This document shows, one piece after another, positions 31,632 to 40,420 of a stretch of DNA of 64,000 bases; within the stretch, counting starts at the first letter, position 1; every line of letters starts with the position of its first letter. The stretch is taken from positions 5,736,001-5,800,000 of the forward strand of contig NZ_CP108381.1 in the NCBI RefSeq assembly GCF_035956715.1, in the 5' to 3' direction. The notes beneath the pieces are model-generated. The model saw nothing but the letters and a program-made list of their open reading frames with translations. It made no database searches and was not told where the DNA came from. Position numbers and translations under genes: made by a program. This DNA comes from Nocardia sp. NBC_01329 (GTDB lineage Bacteria; Actinomycetota; Actinomycetes; Mycobacteriales; Mycobacteriaceae).

Positions 31632-31691
31632 GAGGACGACCGGACGAATCTCGCGTGACGGATGAGCGAGATCAGCGAATCGCCGCTGTCG
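31632..31691 (+). pseudogene. 20-codon relic of a dnaB-type gene
   Basis: Read in frame, EDDRTNLA, stop, RMSEISESPLS aligns codon for codon with residues DDDWTKLARRMSEISEAPLF of the intact dnaB at 27.05 kb (14 of 20 identical). Flanking sequence on either side does not match. It lies at the far edge of the accessory islet that starts right after dnaB, so it could mark a duplication or recombination event, or a second helicase gene since deleted. Confidence 0.65.
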
Positions 31692-31703
31692 AGGCGGCGA
31701 CTC

Positions 31704-31892
31704 TCACTCGACCAATGCGCTGACGAGATCGACGGAGGCGAGGGAGAGCTCACCGACGATCACCCTCGTGCGCAGTGAATCCGCCTTCCCCGGAGGGAGC
31801 GCGGGCGCGTACTTCCGCAGCTGCTCCACCAGCGTGGAACGATAATCGTTCCGCACTCTGTTCCTCGTTCTCTCCCGGGCAGGACGGATCAC
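31704..31892 (-). CDS. Possible small basic protein coupled to the acetyltransferase gene
   Basis: This 62-residue frame starts with GTG overlapping the stop of the upstream acetyltransferase gene (GTGA), on the same strand. It has high GC3 and predicted helices (YRSTLVEQLRKYAPALPP, then LASVDLVSALVE). No family recognised. The coupling supports translation; small size and lack of a known homologue keep confidence low. Confidence 0.4.
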   Translation of the reverse strand: MIRPARERTRNRVRNDYRSTLVEQLRKYAPALPPGKADSLRTRVIVGELSLASVDLVSALVE

Positions 31893-32446
31893 AGGTCCCG
31901 AATGACCCGGCAGGGGTTACCGGCGGCGAAGACTCGCGCCGGGATATCCCGGGTGACCACGCTACCCGCGCCGATCACCGCGTTCTCGCCGATCGTGACC
32001 CCAGCACAGACGATGACCCCGCCGCCGAGCCAGGCATTGTCACCGATCGTGATGGGAGCGGCGGATTCCCAGCGGGCGCGGCGCAGTTCGTGATCATCCA
32101 TGGGGTGTAGCGGGGTGAGGATCTGCGCGCGGGGACCGATCGATACGTCGTTGCCGATGGTGACGGGGGCGCAGTCGAGGATCACGGCGTCGTAGTTGAG
32201 AAAGGTGTTGCTGCCGATCCGTGTCGGATAGCCGTAGTCGCAGCGGAAAGGCGGCATGATCACCGTGTCGGTACCGCAGCCGCCGAGCAGCCGGTCGAGG
32301 ATCTCCTGTCGTTCGGTATCGGCCTCGGGGGGCGAGTCGTTGTAGCGGGCGATCAGTGCGCGGCAGGCCAGGCGTTCCGCGACGAGTTCGGGGTCGTTGT
32401 CGCGATAGAGATCGCCGCGCAGCATACGTTCCTTGTCGGTGGCCAT
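31889..32446 (-). CDS. Maltose/sugar O-acetyltransferase (left-handed beta-helix)
   Basis: This 185-residue hexapeptide-repeat acetyltransferase is of the Maa/LacA type. The N-terminal cap is MATDKERMLRGDLYRDNDPEL; the acceptor-site block is PPFRCDYGYPTRIGSNTFLN; the repeat coils contain the catalytic His (LTPLHPMDDHELR region) and IGDNAWLGGGVIVCAGVTIG; and it ends AGNPCRVIRDL. It transfers acetyl from acetyl-CoA to sugar hydroxyls, probably in detoxification. It lies at the end of the accessory islet. Confidence 0.92.
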   Translation of the reverse strand: MATDKERMLRGDLYRDNDPELVAERLACRALIARYNDSPPEADTERQEILDRLLGGCGTDTVIMPPFRCDYGYPTRIGSNTFLNYDAVILDCAPVTIGNDVSIGPRAQILTPLHPMDDHELRRARWESAAPITIGDNAWLGGGVIVCAGVTIGENAVIGAGSVVTRDIPARVFAAGNPCRVIRDL

Positions 32447-32601
32447 GGACCCGATCCTGCCGGATCACCGCGATCGGATGCGCCGACCCGCTGGCAGCGC
32501 GCTGTCGAGAGGCCCGTGTCGATTCAGGATCAGTGGATCGTTTTCCCAGTTCACAGCCGTAGGGTGGTAGGTGCGGGGTTCGCTCGTCGAGGAGGACGGT
32601 A

Positions 32602-33294
32602 ATGACCGGAAGTCCACGATCGATCGCCGGAGTCGAGCCGGCGCTGCCCCGGGGTGCCGATGCCGAGCGCTTCGCCGGGTACGGAGTGATGGGGCAGCCG
32701 TTCACGAGCGGCCACTATCTGGCCTTCCGGCATTTCGGCGCCAGTTCGGTCGGTCCCGGGTACGAATCGGTTTGGCACCGGAACCCGGCCGAGGAATGGG
32801 TCATCTACAGCAGTGTGGCGCCGGAGATGAGTTGTCCGCGCTACTACGGTTCCGCGCTCACGGATACGCGAGTCGCGGATATCTCGGTCACCTGGACCGG
32901 CCCGTTCGCTTTGACGGTGGAGATACCGGACAGGCTGGTATGGGACATCGAGTTGGGACAGTCGGCGGCGACGGCGGCGATGACGGGTCTCGGCGGCGCG
33001 ATGCCCTCGGCGCTGTGGCGTAACCCGGCTGTGTTGTCGGTCATGTCGCGGGTCGCGGGCCCTGCGCTGGGAGTCGGGCGGGTGCGGTTGCGCGGCACCA
33101 CTCCGAACGGGCAATGGTTCCGGACCAACCCGAGGTTGCTGTGGACGGTCGATCGCACGGTGGCTCGTATCGACGGTGTCGATATCGGCCCGGCCGGGCC
33201 CTTGGCCGGGCAGACGAGACTGGGTGAGTTCTGGCTGCCGCAACGCGGCATTTTCGCGGTGGGTCAGGCGTACTTCGAAGCGTCCGGCCGTTGA
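32602..33294 (+). CDS. Hypothetical protein, 230 residues
   Basis: This protein has no domain I recognise. It contains VMGQPFTSGHYLAFRHFGAS, EEWVIYSSVAPEMSCPRYYG and LPQRGIFAVGQAYFEA, looks like an all-beta fold with no membrane segment or signal peptide, and resembles conserved actinobacterial proteins of unknown function. ATG at 32602 follows GAGGACGG. It is divergent from the acetyltransferase gene and converges on the DUF475 gene across a perfect hairpin. Confidence 0.72.
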   Translation: MTGSPRSIAGVEPALPRGADAERFAGYGVMGQPFTSGHYLAFRHFGASSVGPGYESVWHRNPAEEWVIYSSVAPEMSCPRYYGSALTDTRVADISVTWTGPFALTVEIPDRLVWDIELGQSAATAAMTGLGGAMPSALWRNPAVLSVMSRVAGPALGVGRVRLRGTTPNGQWFRTNPRLLWTVDRTVARIDGVDIGPAGPLAGQTRLGEFWLPQRGIFAVGQAYFEASGR

Positions 33295-33301
33295 AACGAC
33301 G

Positions 33302-33331
33302 GCGGGAGCGGACCTCGAGGTCCGCTCCCGC
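33302..33331. terminator. Bidirectional terminator
   Basis: A fully palindromic 30-mer has 13-bp arms (33302-33314 with 33319-33331) around TCGA, lying between convergent stops at 33294 and 33350. Confidence 0.8.
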
Positions 33332-33349
33332 GATATTCGAGCCGGTGGA

Positions 33350-34459
33350 TCAGCTCACCGGTGCCGGTTCAGATACCTCGGCGGGTTTCGGGTCGTCTTC
33401 CTTGCGGTTACGGAGGATGCTGGAGAGCACCGCGGCGCCGATGAAGGCGATGCCGATGAGACCGGTGACGAGTTCGTGGACGTGGATATCGCCGACCGTG
33501 ATCAGCAGAATCAGGGCCAATGCGCCGATAGCCCAGTGCGCACCGTGCTCGAGGTACACATATTCGTTCAGTGTCCCCCTGCGCACCAGGTAGACGGTGA
33601 TCGACCGGACGAACATCGCGCCGATCAGGCCGAGGCCGAGGGCGATGATGATCGGGTCGGCAGTGATGGCGAACGCGCCGATCACGCCGTCGAACGAGAA
33701 CGAGGCGTCCAGGACCTCCAGGTAGAGGAAGAGGAAGAACCCGGCCTTACCGGTGGCCTTGGCCAGTTCGGACGGGCCGCTCGCCGCTTCCGCCTGTTCC
33801 TCGACGTGGAACATCGAACCCAGCCCGTCGACGGCGATGTAGAGGATCATGCCGAGCAGGCCGGCCAGCAGGACGGTGGAGCGCGTGTCGTCGTGCGCGA
33901 GGAACTCCGCCGCCAGAACCAGGCCGATACCCGCCACGACCACCGACATCATGTCCAGCTTGCCCGCCTTGGCCAGCGGGCGTTCCACCCAGGACAACCA
34001 TTTGATTTCCCGGTCCTCGAAGATGAAGTTCAGGAACAGCATCGCCAGGAACATGCCGCCGAACGCCGCGATCTGCGGGTGGGCGTCGGTGAGCAGGGTC
34101 TCGTAGCTGGGGCTGCCGTCGGGGAAGAAGGCGGCGTCGTCGGCCGGCGGGTTCAGCGCGAGGTCGAAGGCCTCGACCGGGTTGAGTCCCGCGGTGACCC
34201 ACACGATGGCCAGCGGGAAGACCAGCCGCATACCGAAGACGGCGATGAGGATGCCGATGGTGAGGAAGATCTTCTGCCAGAACTCACTCATCTTTTCCAA
34301 GACGGTGGCGTTGATAACAGCGTTGTCGAAGGACAGCGAGACCTCGAGGATGCCGAGGATCAGGCAGAGGGCCAGGGCGGTCGGGCCGCCGTAGAGGAAC
34401 GCCACCCCCAGCGACAGCACCGTGACTACCAGGGATAAGCCGAATATGCGCAGGACCAC
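33350..34459 (-). CDS. DUF475 integral membrane protein (TerC-like)
   Basis: This 369-residue membrane protein has about nine helices and two acidic signatures, EVSLSFDNAVINAT (near residue 40) and LEVLDASFSFDGVIGAF, characteristic of the TerC/DUF475 superfamily and likely to bind or move metal ions. It is the membrane arm of Ter stress systems, where it works with TerD-type calcium-binding proteins. It lies 200 bases downstream of terD on the same strand with a hairpin between, so it may have its own promoter or be expressed by read-through. Confidence 0.9.
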   Translation of the reverse strand: MVLRIFGLSLVVTVLSLGVAFLYGGPTALALCLILGILEVSLSFDNAVINATVLEKMSEFWQKIFLTIGILIAVFGMRLVFPLAIVWVTAGLNPVEAFDLALNPPADDAAFFPDGSPSYETLLTDAHPQIAAFGGMFLAMLFLNFIFEDREIKWLSWVERPLAKAGKLDMMSVVVAGIGLVLAAEFLAHDDTRSTVLLAGLLGMILYIAVDGLGSMFHVEEQAEAASGPSELAKATGKAGFFLFLYLEVLDASFSFDGVIGAFAITADPIIIALGLGLIGAMFVRSITVYLVRRGTLNEYVYLEHGAHWAIGALALILLITVGDIHVHELVTGLIGIAFIGAAVLSSILRNRKEDDPKPAEVSEPAPVS

Positions 34460-34611
34460 GCTGGGACCTTTCGTGTGCGGTGGCCGGACTGCGGTCGGTA
34501 TCCCGGCCTGTACGAGAAACCTGATCGGCGATATGGACGACCAGCCACCAGCGTTGCCGCCGACGGCCTATTTGTCCAATTTGTCCCCTCGCGCCTCTGG
34601 GGGCAGAGAAC

Positions 34612-34637
34612 GAGGGGGCCCGTCGCCGGACCCCCTC
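34612..34637 (-). terminator. Hairpin after terD
   Basis: GAGGGGG (34612-34618) pairs with CCCCCTC (34631-34637); the inner CCG/CGG pairs as well. It begins 23 bases past the terD stop on the minus strand. Confidence 0.6.
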
Positions 34638-34660
34638 ACGCTACCCGGAGGTGTGGATCG

Positions 34661-35236
34661 TCAGACGTTCACACCGTAGTCACGCGCGATCCCGGACAGG
34701 CCCGACGCGTAACCCTGGCCGATGGCGCGGAACTTCCACTCGGCCCCGTTGCGGTACAGCTCACCGAAGACCATGGCGGTTTCGGTGGAAGCGTCCTCGG
34801 AGAGGTCGTAGCGGGCGAGTTCCTCGCCGTTCGCCCGGTTCACCACGCGGATGTATGCGTTGCGCACCTGACCGAACGACTGCGAGCGGCCGTCCGCCTC
34901 GTAGATCGAGACCGGGAAGAAGATGCTCTCGATGGTGGGCGGGGTGTTGGCGAGGTCGACGTTGATGACCTCGTCGTCGCCTTCACCCTCACCGGTGGTG
35001 TTGTCGCCGGCGTGCTCGATCGCCCCTTCGGGGGACTTGAGGTTGTTGAAGAACACGAAGTGCTGGTCGGAGACGACTTTCTTGTCGGCTCCGGTGGCGA
35101 TCGCGCTGGCGTCCAGGTCGAAATCGGTGCCCGTGGTGGTGCGCACATCCCAGCCCAGACCGACGGCGACCGCAGTGAGGCCCGGAGCCGCCTTGCTCAG
35201 CGAGACGTTGCCGCCCTTGGACAAACTGACACCCAT
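34661..35236 (-). CDS. terD: TerD-family calcium-binding stress protein
   Basis: This 191-residue TerD/TerE-type protein keeps both calcium-site motifs: FDLDASAIATG (near residue 38) and HAGDNTTGEGEGDDEVINVDL. It begins MGVSLSKGGNVSLSK as the family does; the ATG at 35236 has AAGGGA upstream, so longer in-frame starts are rejected. TerD proteins act near the membrane with TerC in tellurite, phage or oxidative-stress responses. Divergent from the coiled-coil gene that begins the biosynthetic arm. Confidence 0.93.
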   Translation of the reverse strand: MGVSLSKGGNVSLSKAAPGLTAVAVGLGWDVRTTTGTDFDLDASAIATGADKKVVSDQHFVFFNNLKSPEGAIEHAGDNTTGEGEGDDEVINVDLANTPPTIESIFFPVSIYEADGRSQSFGQVRNAYIRVVNRANGEELARYDLSEDASTETAMVFGELYRNGAEWKFRAIGQGYASGLSGIARDYGVNV

Positions 35237-35537
35237 GCGGGATTCCCTTTCGTAGTCGTCTGTGATTCCCAGCATGTCGGTAACCGCCGGGTACGGAATA
35301 CGACAGTAGTGGTTTTCGGTGAACTTGCGTACAAACTCGGGCAAGCCGGTCATCGGCACTCGTGGGCGATGTAACCGGAAGCCCTGGTGCCGAGCACTTT
35401 CGGAGTGACCGGTTCGCCTGCCGGGTAGCTCGGGCGGCGTTCGACGCGCCCGGGCGGTGTTCGACGTGGTGAGCGCGGACCCGGGCGGTACGCCCGGTGG
35501 CGGCGCGCAGGCGGTCGGATCTCATACCATCGGGTCT
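35237..35537. other. Divergent promoter region of the Ter cluster
   Basis: These 301 bases separate terD from the plus-strand biosynthetic operon. No gene and no strong dyad recognised; both operons should start here. Confidence 0.4.
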
Positions 35538-36755
35538 GTGGCAGGCCGCAGGCGTGGATGGTTCCGGTCGGGGGAGGATCCGTGGTTCGAACAGACACGG
35601 TCGGCGCTGACGTCGGCGTTCCTGGATATGGACCGGCGGCAGTCGGCCGCGGATGCGGCCGCGGCGGCCGCCGACGAGATGTTCCCGGAGCGGGACCTGG
35701 GTCGCCGCTGGGCAGCGGTGCGGGAAATCTGCTACGCGGCCGCGGAGGCCTACCTTCAGCTGACCGGTGAGCTGGACCAAGACGAGCAGACCGGTGCCCG
35801 CCGGCCGGACCGGCAGCAGCGGGTGGACGCGGTGGTGCGGCAGCTGGGGAGCGCCGCGCAGCAGGTCGATCGGTTCTATCACGGCGACCGGGGCACGCTC
35901 GAAGAAGCGGTCGCGGTGCGGCGGGCGGTGCCGGAGCTGGTCGAGCGGGTCGCCGCCGAGGCGGCACGGGTGCGCAGGCAGGCGGCCGAATCGGAGTACG
36001 CCGATTACCCCTCCGTGCGTGATGGAGCCGCGGCTGTGGATGAGGCAATGGTCACATCGGCGGCGGTCCCGCCGGACCAGCGTGGCCGGGCGCGCGCGGC
36101 GGCCAACCGGCTGGCTTCCGCTACGGCCGATTTGTCGGAATCATTGGCCCAGGCTCCATCTCGGTCCGGAGCCGCGCGCAAGGCGGTCTCATCGGTCACC
36201 ACCAGGCTTGCGGCGGTCCGCACGCGGGCCGAGAGAATCGGGCCCGCGCATTCGGCGCTGCTGCGTGAGTTCAATGCTGCGAGTTCGGCCGATCTGGCAG
36301 ACAATGAGCGCACCAGCGAGCGTCATATCGCCGCCGCGGCCGAAGCCCTCGCCGGGGCGCGCGCCGCCGCGGCCGAGAACACCCCGGAGCAGGCCCTTGA
36401 ACTGACCACCACCGCGCGCGGCCACCTCGCCGACGCCGAACAACTGGTCGATGCCGTGACCAAACGGTTGACCGAGTTGCGGGCGGTCCGCGACGATCCG
36501 CGACAACGCGCCGAGACCGTACGGTTCCGGCTCCGGGATGCCCAGATGCTCGCCGTGTCAAGGGGACTGGTGCCGGAATGGGGTTCGGTGCTGGACGCTC
36601 AGGTCGATCGCCTCGACCGGGTCGCCGCATCCCTCACCGGGCGGCACCCCGACTATTGGGCGTATGTAAACGAACTCGACACCATCACCGAATTCATTGC
36701 CGGGATTGTCGAGCGGATGCGCAAACAATCACCACCGGGACAACGACGAGGATGA
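35538..36755 (+). CDS. Alpha-helical/coiled-coil protein of the Ter cluster
   Basis: This 405-residue, almost wholly alpha-helical, Ala/Arg/Glu-rich protein has long heptad-like stretches (ELVERVAAEAARVRRQAAES; SERHIAAAAEALAGARAAAAE). GTG at 35538 is the first start giving continuous coding character. No catalytic domain is visible. Large helical proteins of this kind recur at the head of actinobacterial ter operons and may scaffold membrane or TerD complexes; that role is inference. The next gene starts 12 bases after its stop. Confidence 0.72.
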   Translation: MAGRRRGWFRSGEDPWFEQTRSALTSAFLDMDRRQSAADAAAAAADEMFPERDLGRRWAAVREICYAAAEAYLQLTGELDQDEQTGARRPDRQQRVDAVVRQLGSAAQQVDRFYHGDRGTLEEAVAVRRAVPELVERVAAEAARVRRQAAESEYADYPSVRDGAAAVDEAMVTSAAVPPDQRGRARAAANRLASATADLSESLAQAPSRSGAARKAVSSVTTRLAAVRTRAERIGPAHSALLREFNAASSADLADNERTSERHIAAAAEALAGARAAAAENTPEQALELTTTARGHLADAEQLVDAVTKRLTELRAVRDDPRQRAETVRFRLRDAQMLAVSRGLVPEWGSVLDAQVDRLDRVAASLTGRHPDYWAYVNELDTITEFIAGIVERMRKQSPPGQRRG

Positions 36756-36767
36756 AACGGGGGCTCG

Positions 36768-37979
36768 ATGACCGCAGGCATGGCCGTCCGGCAGGAAATT
36801 TCCCTGCACAAACGGATACCGCGCCGACATTTCAGGCAATTGCAGGGTCCGGACGCCAGAGTGCTGTTCCACCGGCAACCCGAGCCGTTCGATGATCTCG
36901 CCGACCGGGAGATACTCGCCACAGCGCTGGGCGCCACCCTGTACGTACCGGCCACCCGCGCCGATCTGACGGCCACGATCGTGCGCCGGGCCGATCGCGG
37001 GGTGTGTTCGATGGTGATCGACCTCGAGGACGCCGTCGCCGACCACGAGGTCGAGTTCGCGAAACTGCAGACCGTGCGCACCCTCGACGAGCTCGCGGCC
37101 CGGCCCGATCCGAGCCCGATGCTGTTCGTCCGGGTCCGCGATGCCGATACCGTGCCCGAACTCCTCGACCGGCTGGGCGCCGGGGTGCAGGCGCTGACCG
37201 GTTTCGTCTTCCCCAAGTTCGACAGTTCCTCGGCGCCGAAATACCTCGCCGCACTGGCTGCGGCGGGCGCTCGCGCGCAGCGGCCGCTCTACGGGATGCC
37301 GGTCCTCGAATCCGCCGCGCTGGTCCATCGGCAGACCAGGGACAGCGAACTCGCCCATATCGCGGCCTGCCTGGCCGAGCACCGGGAACGGATCCTGGCG
37401 GTACGGATCGGCGCCACCGATATGTGCGCGACCTTCGGAATCCGCCGGGATCGCGATCTGACCATCTACGACGTGCGCGTCATCGCGGATGTGATCGCCG
37501 ATATCGTCAACTATCTGGGGCGCGCCGACGGTACCGGGTTCGTGATCACCGGCCCGGTCTGGGAGTACTTCGCCGATCACGAGCGGATGTTCCGCCCGCT
37601 GCTGCGTACCGCGCCGTTCGAGGAATCCGACGCGGTGCCGTTCCGCAGCTATCTGGTCAGCCGGGACCTCGATGGTCTGCTGCGCGAGATCACTCTCGAT
37701 CGCGCCAACGGTATCCAGGGCAAAACCGTTATCCATCCCTCGCATGTGGCGGCCGTGCACGCGCTGTCGGTGGTCACCCACGAGGAGTATTCGGATGCGC
37801 TGGACATTCTGCAGGTCGAGGTCGGCGGGGTCGCCGCGTCCGGTTACCGGAACAAGATGAACGAGATGCGTCCCCATCGCAGTTGGGCGCGCAACACCCT
37901 GATCCGAGCCCGGGTCTTCGGGGTGGCCGAGAAAGGAGTGTCCTTCGTGGATCTACTGTCAGCGCTGGTCACGGTATGA
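36768..37979 (+). CDS. HpcH/HpaI/citrate-lyase-like TIM-barrel enzyme of the Ter biosynthetic module
   Basis: This 403-residue protein resembles citrate-lyase beta/HpcH aldolases: CSMVIDLEDAVADHEV (metal-binding acidic motif, near residue 85), MLFVRVRD, GFVFPKFDSS, PLYGMPVLES, AVRIGATDMCATFGI and IQGKTVIHPSHVAAVH. In Ter systems this enzyme accompanies PRTase, HAD and related genes and is proposed to help make a nucleoside-like metabolite. Its stop overlaps the next start (ATGA), so the two are translationally coupled. Confidence 0.87.
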   Translation: MTAGMAVRQEISLHKRIPRRHFRQLQGPDARVLFHRQPEPFDDLADREILATALGATLYVPATRADLTATIVRRADRGVCSMVIDLEDAVADHEVEFAKLQTVRTLDELAARPDPSPMLFVRVRDADTVPELLDRLGAGVQALTGFVFPKFDSSSAPKYLAALAAAGARAQRPLYGMPVLESAALVHRQTRDSELAHIAACLAEHRERILAVRIGATDMCATFGIRRDRDLTIYDVRVIADVIADIVNYLGRADGTGFVITGPVWEYFADHERMFRPLLRTAPFEESDAVPFRSYLVSRDLDGLLREITLDRANGIQGKTVIHPSHVAAVHALSVVTHEEYSDALDILQVEVGGVAASGYRNKMNEMRPHRSWARNTLIRARVFGVAEKGVSFVDLLSALVTV

Positions 37980-40420
37980 GTTCGCGGACCGGGCAGTCGT
38001 ATTGGGCGACCCGCCTTCTCGGGATCGAGCTGCGCCATCGGGAGACGTTCCGCCACGGCGACACTCCGGACAGGCTGCTGCCCGCACCGGAGATCACCGA
38101 TCTGCTGCAGCCCGGGCTGCGCAAGAATCCGCGGCGTGCGCATCTGCTGGTGTCCACGGTGCTGGGCAAACATCTGCCGACCGATCCGATGCGGGTCCGC
38201 GATTCCGGTGACCGGCTCGGCGATCTGGTGCGCGCGGTGCTCGGTGATCAGGACGCGGTGGTGCTCGGATTCGCCGAGACCGCCACGGGCCTGGGCCACT
38301 GTGTGGCGACGCGGATCGACGCCGCGTGCTATCTGCATTCGACCCGCCGTACGGTGCCCGGGGCGGTGACGTTGACCGGGTTCGAGGAGGGACATTCGCA
38401 CGCCACCTCGCATCTGCTGCAGCCGATGCCCGGGGACGTGTTCACCGCGGGTCTGCCGCTGGTGTTGGTCGACGACGAGATCTCCACCGGTAATACCGCC
38501 CTGGATGCCATCCAGGCACTGCACGAATTCGCCCCGCGGACCCACTATGTGCTGGCCACGCTGGTGGATATGCGCACCGACGCCGACCGCGACCGGTTCG
38601 CCGCGGCGGCCGCGGCGCTGGGGGCGCGGATCGATACGGTGTGCCTGGCTTCGGGCACCGCGATCCTGCCCGACGGCCTGGTGGCAACAGTCGCGAGGTT
38701 ACCCGCGGCCGAACTGAATCCGGTGGCGGTCCGGCGCGGTGCGTCGGCGCGGCTGGACCTGTCGTGGCCGGATGATATGCCCGAGGGCGGCCGGCACGGG
38801 TTCCTACGAGCCGACCGCGCCGGTTTCGAGCAGGCGGCCGATGCCGCGGCAAAAATGCTGCGGGACCAGCTGGTCACCCAGTACTCGGGCCGTCCGGTGA
38901 TCGTGCTCGGCCACGAAGAACTCATGTATCTTCCGCTGTGCCTGGCTGTGACGATCGCCGAATCCGGGATACCGGTGCGGTATCAGACCACCACTCGATC
39001 GCCCGCCCACGTACTGGACGAACCGGGTTATCCGTTGCGGCGCGGATTCCGGTTCACGGCTCCCGAACTCGGCGAGGAACAGCCGCGTTACCTCTACAAC
39101 GCCTCCTGGCCCGATGATCCGAGCGCCGATCCGGTGCTGGTTTTCGTTGCCGATTCCCCGGCCGACAGCGAACTGCTCGATGCCCCGGGCGGTCTGGTGG
39201 ATGTACTGACCGCCGCCGGTTCCGATGTGCTCGTAGCGGTGGTCCGGGGTGCGGATCCACGCACGCTGGCCGCCGCCCGCTCAGGGACCTTCGTCGGACC
39301 GGGGCCGCTGTTCGGTCCCGAATTCGGTTCCTACGAGCGCGCCGATGTGGCATGGCTGCTGAAGGACCTGTCCGGCGTCGACCTGGAGGCCGATACCGCT
39401 GCCCGGGAGCAGCGGATCCAGGCCGGCCTCGCGCACTACGCCGAATCGCTGCCCATCGAATACCAGCCCGACGCCGCCTATCGGGAACTGTTCGACCGGG
39501 TCCTCGCCGACAGCGCCGAGCGGCTGGCCCTGGCGGTGGGAACGGTGGCCGAACTCGTGGTCGCCGAACGCGGTACCGATATCGTGCTGGCGTCGCTGGC
39601 GCGCGCGGGCACCCCGATCGGGATCCTCATCCGCCGCTGGCTGGCCGGCCCGCACGCGGACCGGCGGGCGCTCGATATCCCGCACTATGCGGTGTCGATC
39701 GTGCGGGATCGCGGGATCGATGTGATGGCACTGGACTATCTGGCCCATCATCACGACCCCGCCTCAGTAGTGTTCGTGGACGGCTGGACCGGTAAGGGTG
39801 CTATCGCCCGGGAACTGTCCGCGGCACTGGACGAGTACCACGCGACCGGCGGTGCCCGATTCGATGACGATCTGGCCGTGCTCGCCGACCCGGGGCATTG
39901 CGTCCGCACCTACGGGACCCGCGACGATTTCCTGATCGCCTCCGCCTGCCTGAATTCCACGGTCTCGGGCCTGGTCTCGCGAACAGTTCTCAACCGGGAG
40001 TTGATCGGGCCCCAGGATTTCCACGGCGCCAAGTTCTATGCCGAACTGGCTGCCGATGATGTGTCGGCGCGCCTGATCGACACGGTCACCGGGGCTTTCG
40101 AAACTGTCCGGCCGCGAGTATCCGCTCAGGTCGACGCGGTGCGATCCGGCGCGCGGACACCCACCTGGGCGGGGTGGGCCTCGGTGGAGAAGGTGCGGGC
40201 CGAATACGGGATCGCCACTGTGAACTTCGTCAAACCGGGTGTCGGGGAGACCACCCGGGTACTACTGCGTCGGGTGCCCTGGCGGGTATTGGTCCGGGAG
40301 GCGGACGCGCCCGAGCACGCGCATATCCGGTTGCTGGCGCAGGCCCGGGCGGTGCCGGTGGAGGTCGTACCGGAGCTGGCGTACTCGTGCGTGGGTCTGA
40401 TCAAGGATGTGCAGCGGTAG
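37976..40420 (+). CDS. Fused Ter-module protein: phosphoribosyltransferase-TRSP-StiP-type PRTase-PELOTA
   Basis: This 814-residue protein combines parts usually found on separate chains. Residues ~1-250 form a PRTase (PRPP loop VDDEISTGNT at 165-174, preceded by FEEGHSHATSHLLQP). Residues ~300-430 form a TRSP domain (TTTRSP at 338-343). Residues ~450-720 resemble the StiP/PRTase_1 family (FVDGWTGKGAI at 600-610). Residues ~735-814 look like a PELOTA RNA-binding-type domain (NFVKPGVGETTRVLLRR). Start ATG at 37976 overlaps the previous stop. It is the core of the predicted nucleoside-like metabolite pathway. Domain borders are estimated by eye. Confidence 0.82.
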   Translation: MSSRTGQSYWATRLLGIELRHRETFRHGDTPDRLLPAPEITDLLQPGLRKNPRRAHLLVSTVLGKHLPTDPMRVRDSGDRLGDLVRAVLGDQDAVVLGFAETATGLGHCVATRIDAACYLHSTRRTVPGAVTLTGFEEGHSHATSHLLQPMPGDVFTAGLPLVLVDDEISTGNTALDAIQALHEFAPRTHYVLATLVDMRTDADRDRFAAAAAALGARIDTVCLASGTAILPDGLVATVARLPAAELNPVAVRRGASARLDLSWPDDMPEGGRHGFLRADRAGFEQAADAAAKMLRDQLVTQYSGRPVIVLGHEELMYLPLCLAVTIAESGIPVRYQTTTRSPAHVLDEPGYPLRRGFRFTAPELGEEQPRYLYNASWPDDPSADPVLVFVADSPADSELLDAPGGLVDVLTAAGSDVLVAVVRGADPRTLAAARSGTFVGPGPLFGPEFGSYERADVAWLLKDLSGVDLEADTAAREQRIQAGLAHYAESLPIEYQPDAAYRELFDRVLADSAERLALAVGTVAELVVAERGTDIVLASLARAGTPIGILIRRWLAGPHADRRALDIPHYAVSIVRDRGIDVMALDYLAHHHDPASVVFVDGWTGKGAIARELSAALDEYHATGGARFDDDLAVLADPGHCVRTYGTRDDFLIASACLNSTVSGLVSRTVLNRELIGPQDFHGAKFYAELAADDVSARLIDTVTGAFETVRPRVSAQVDAVRSGARTPTWAGWASVEKVRAEYGIATVNFVKPGVGETTRVLLRRVPWRVLVREADAPEHAHIRLLAQARAVPVEVVPELAYSCVGLIKDVQR

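Noticed and set aside
35457..35537. Upstream start for the coiled-coil Ter gene
   Set aside because: In-frame codons exist, but the coding character begins at the GTG at 35538.
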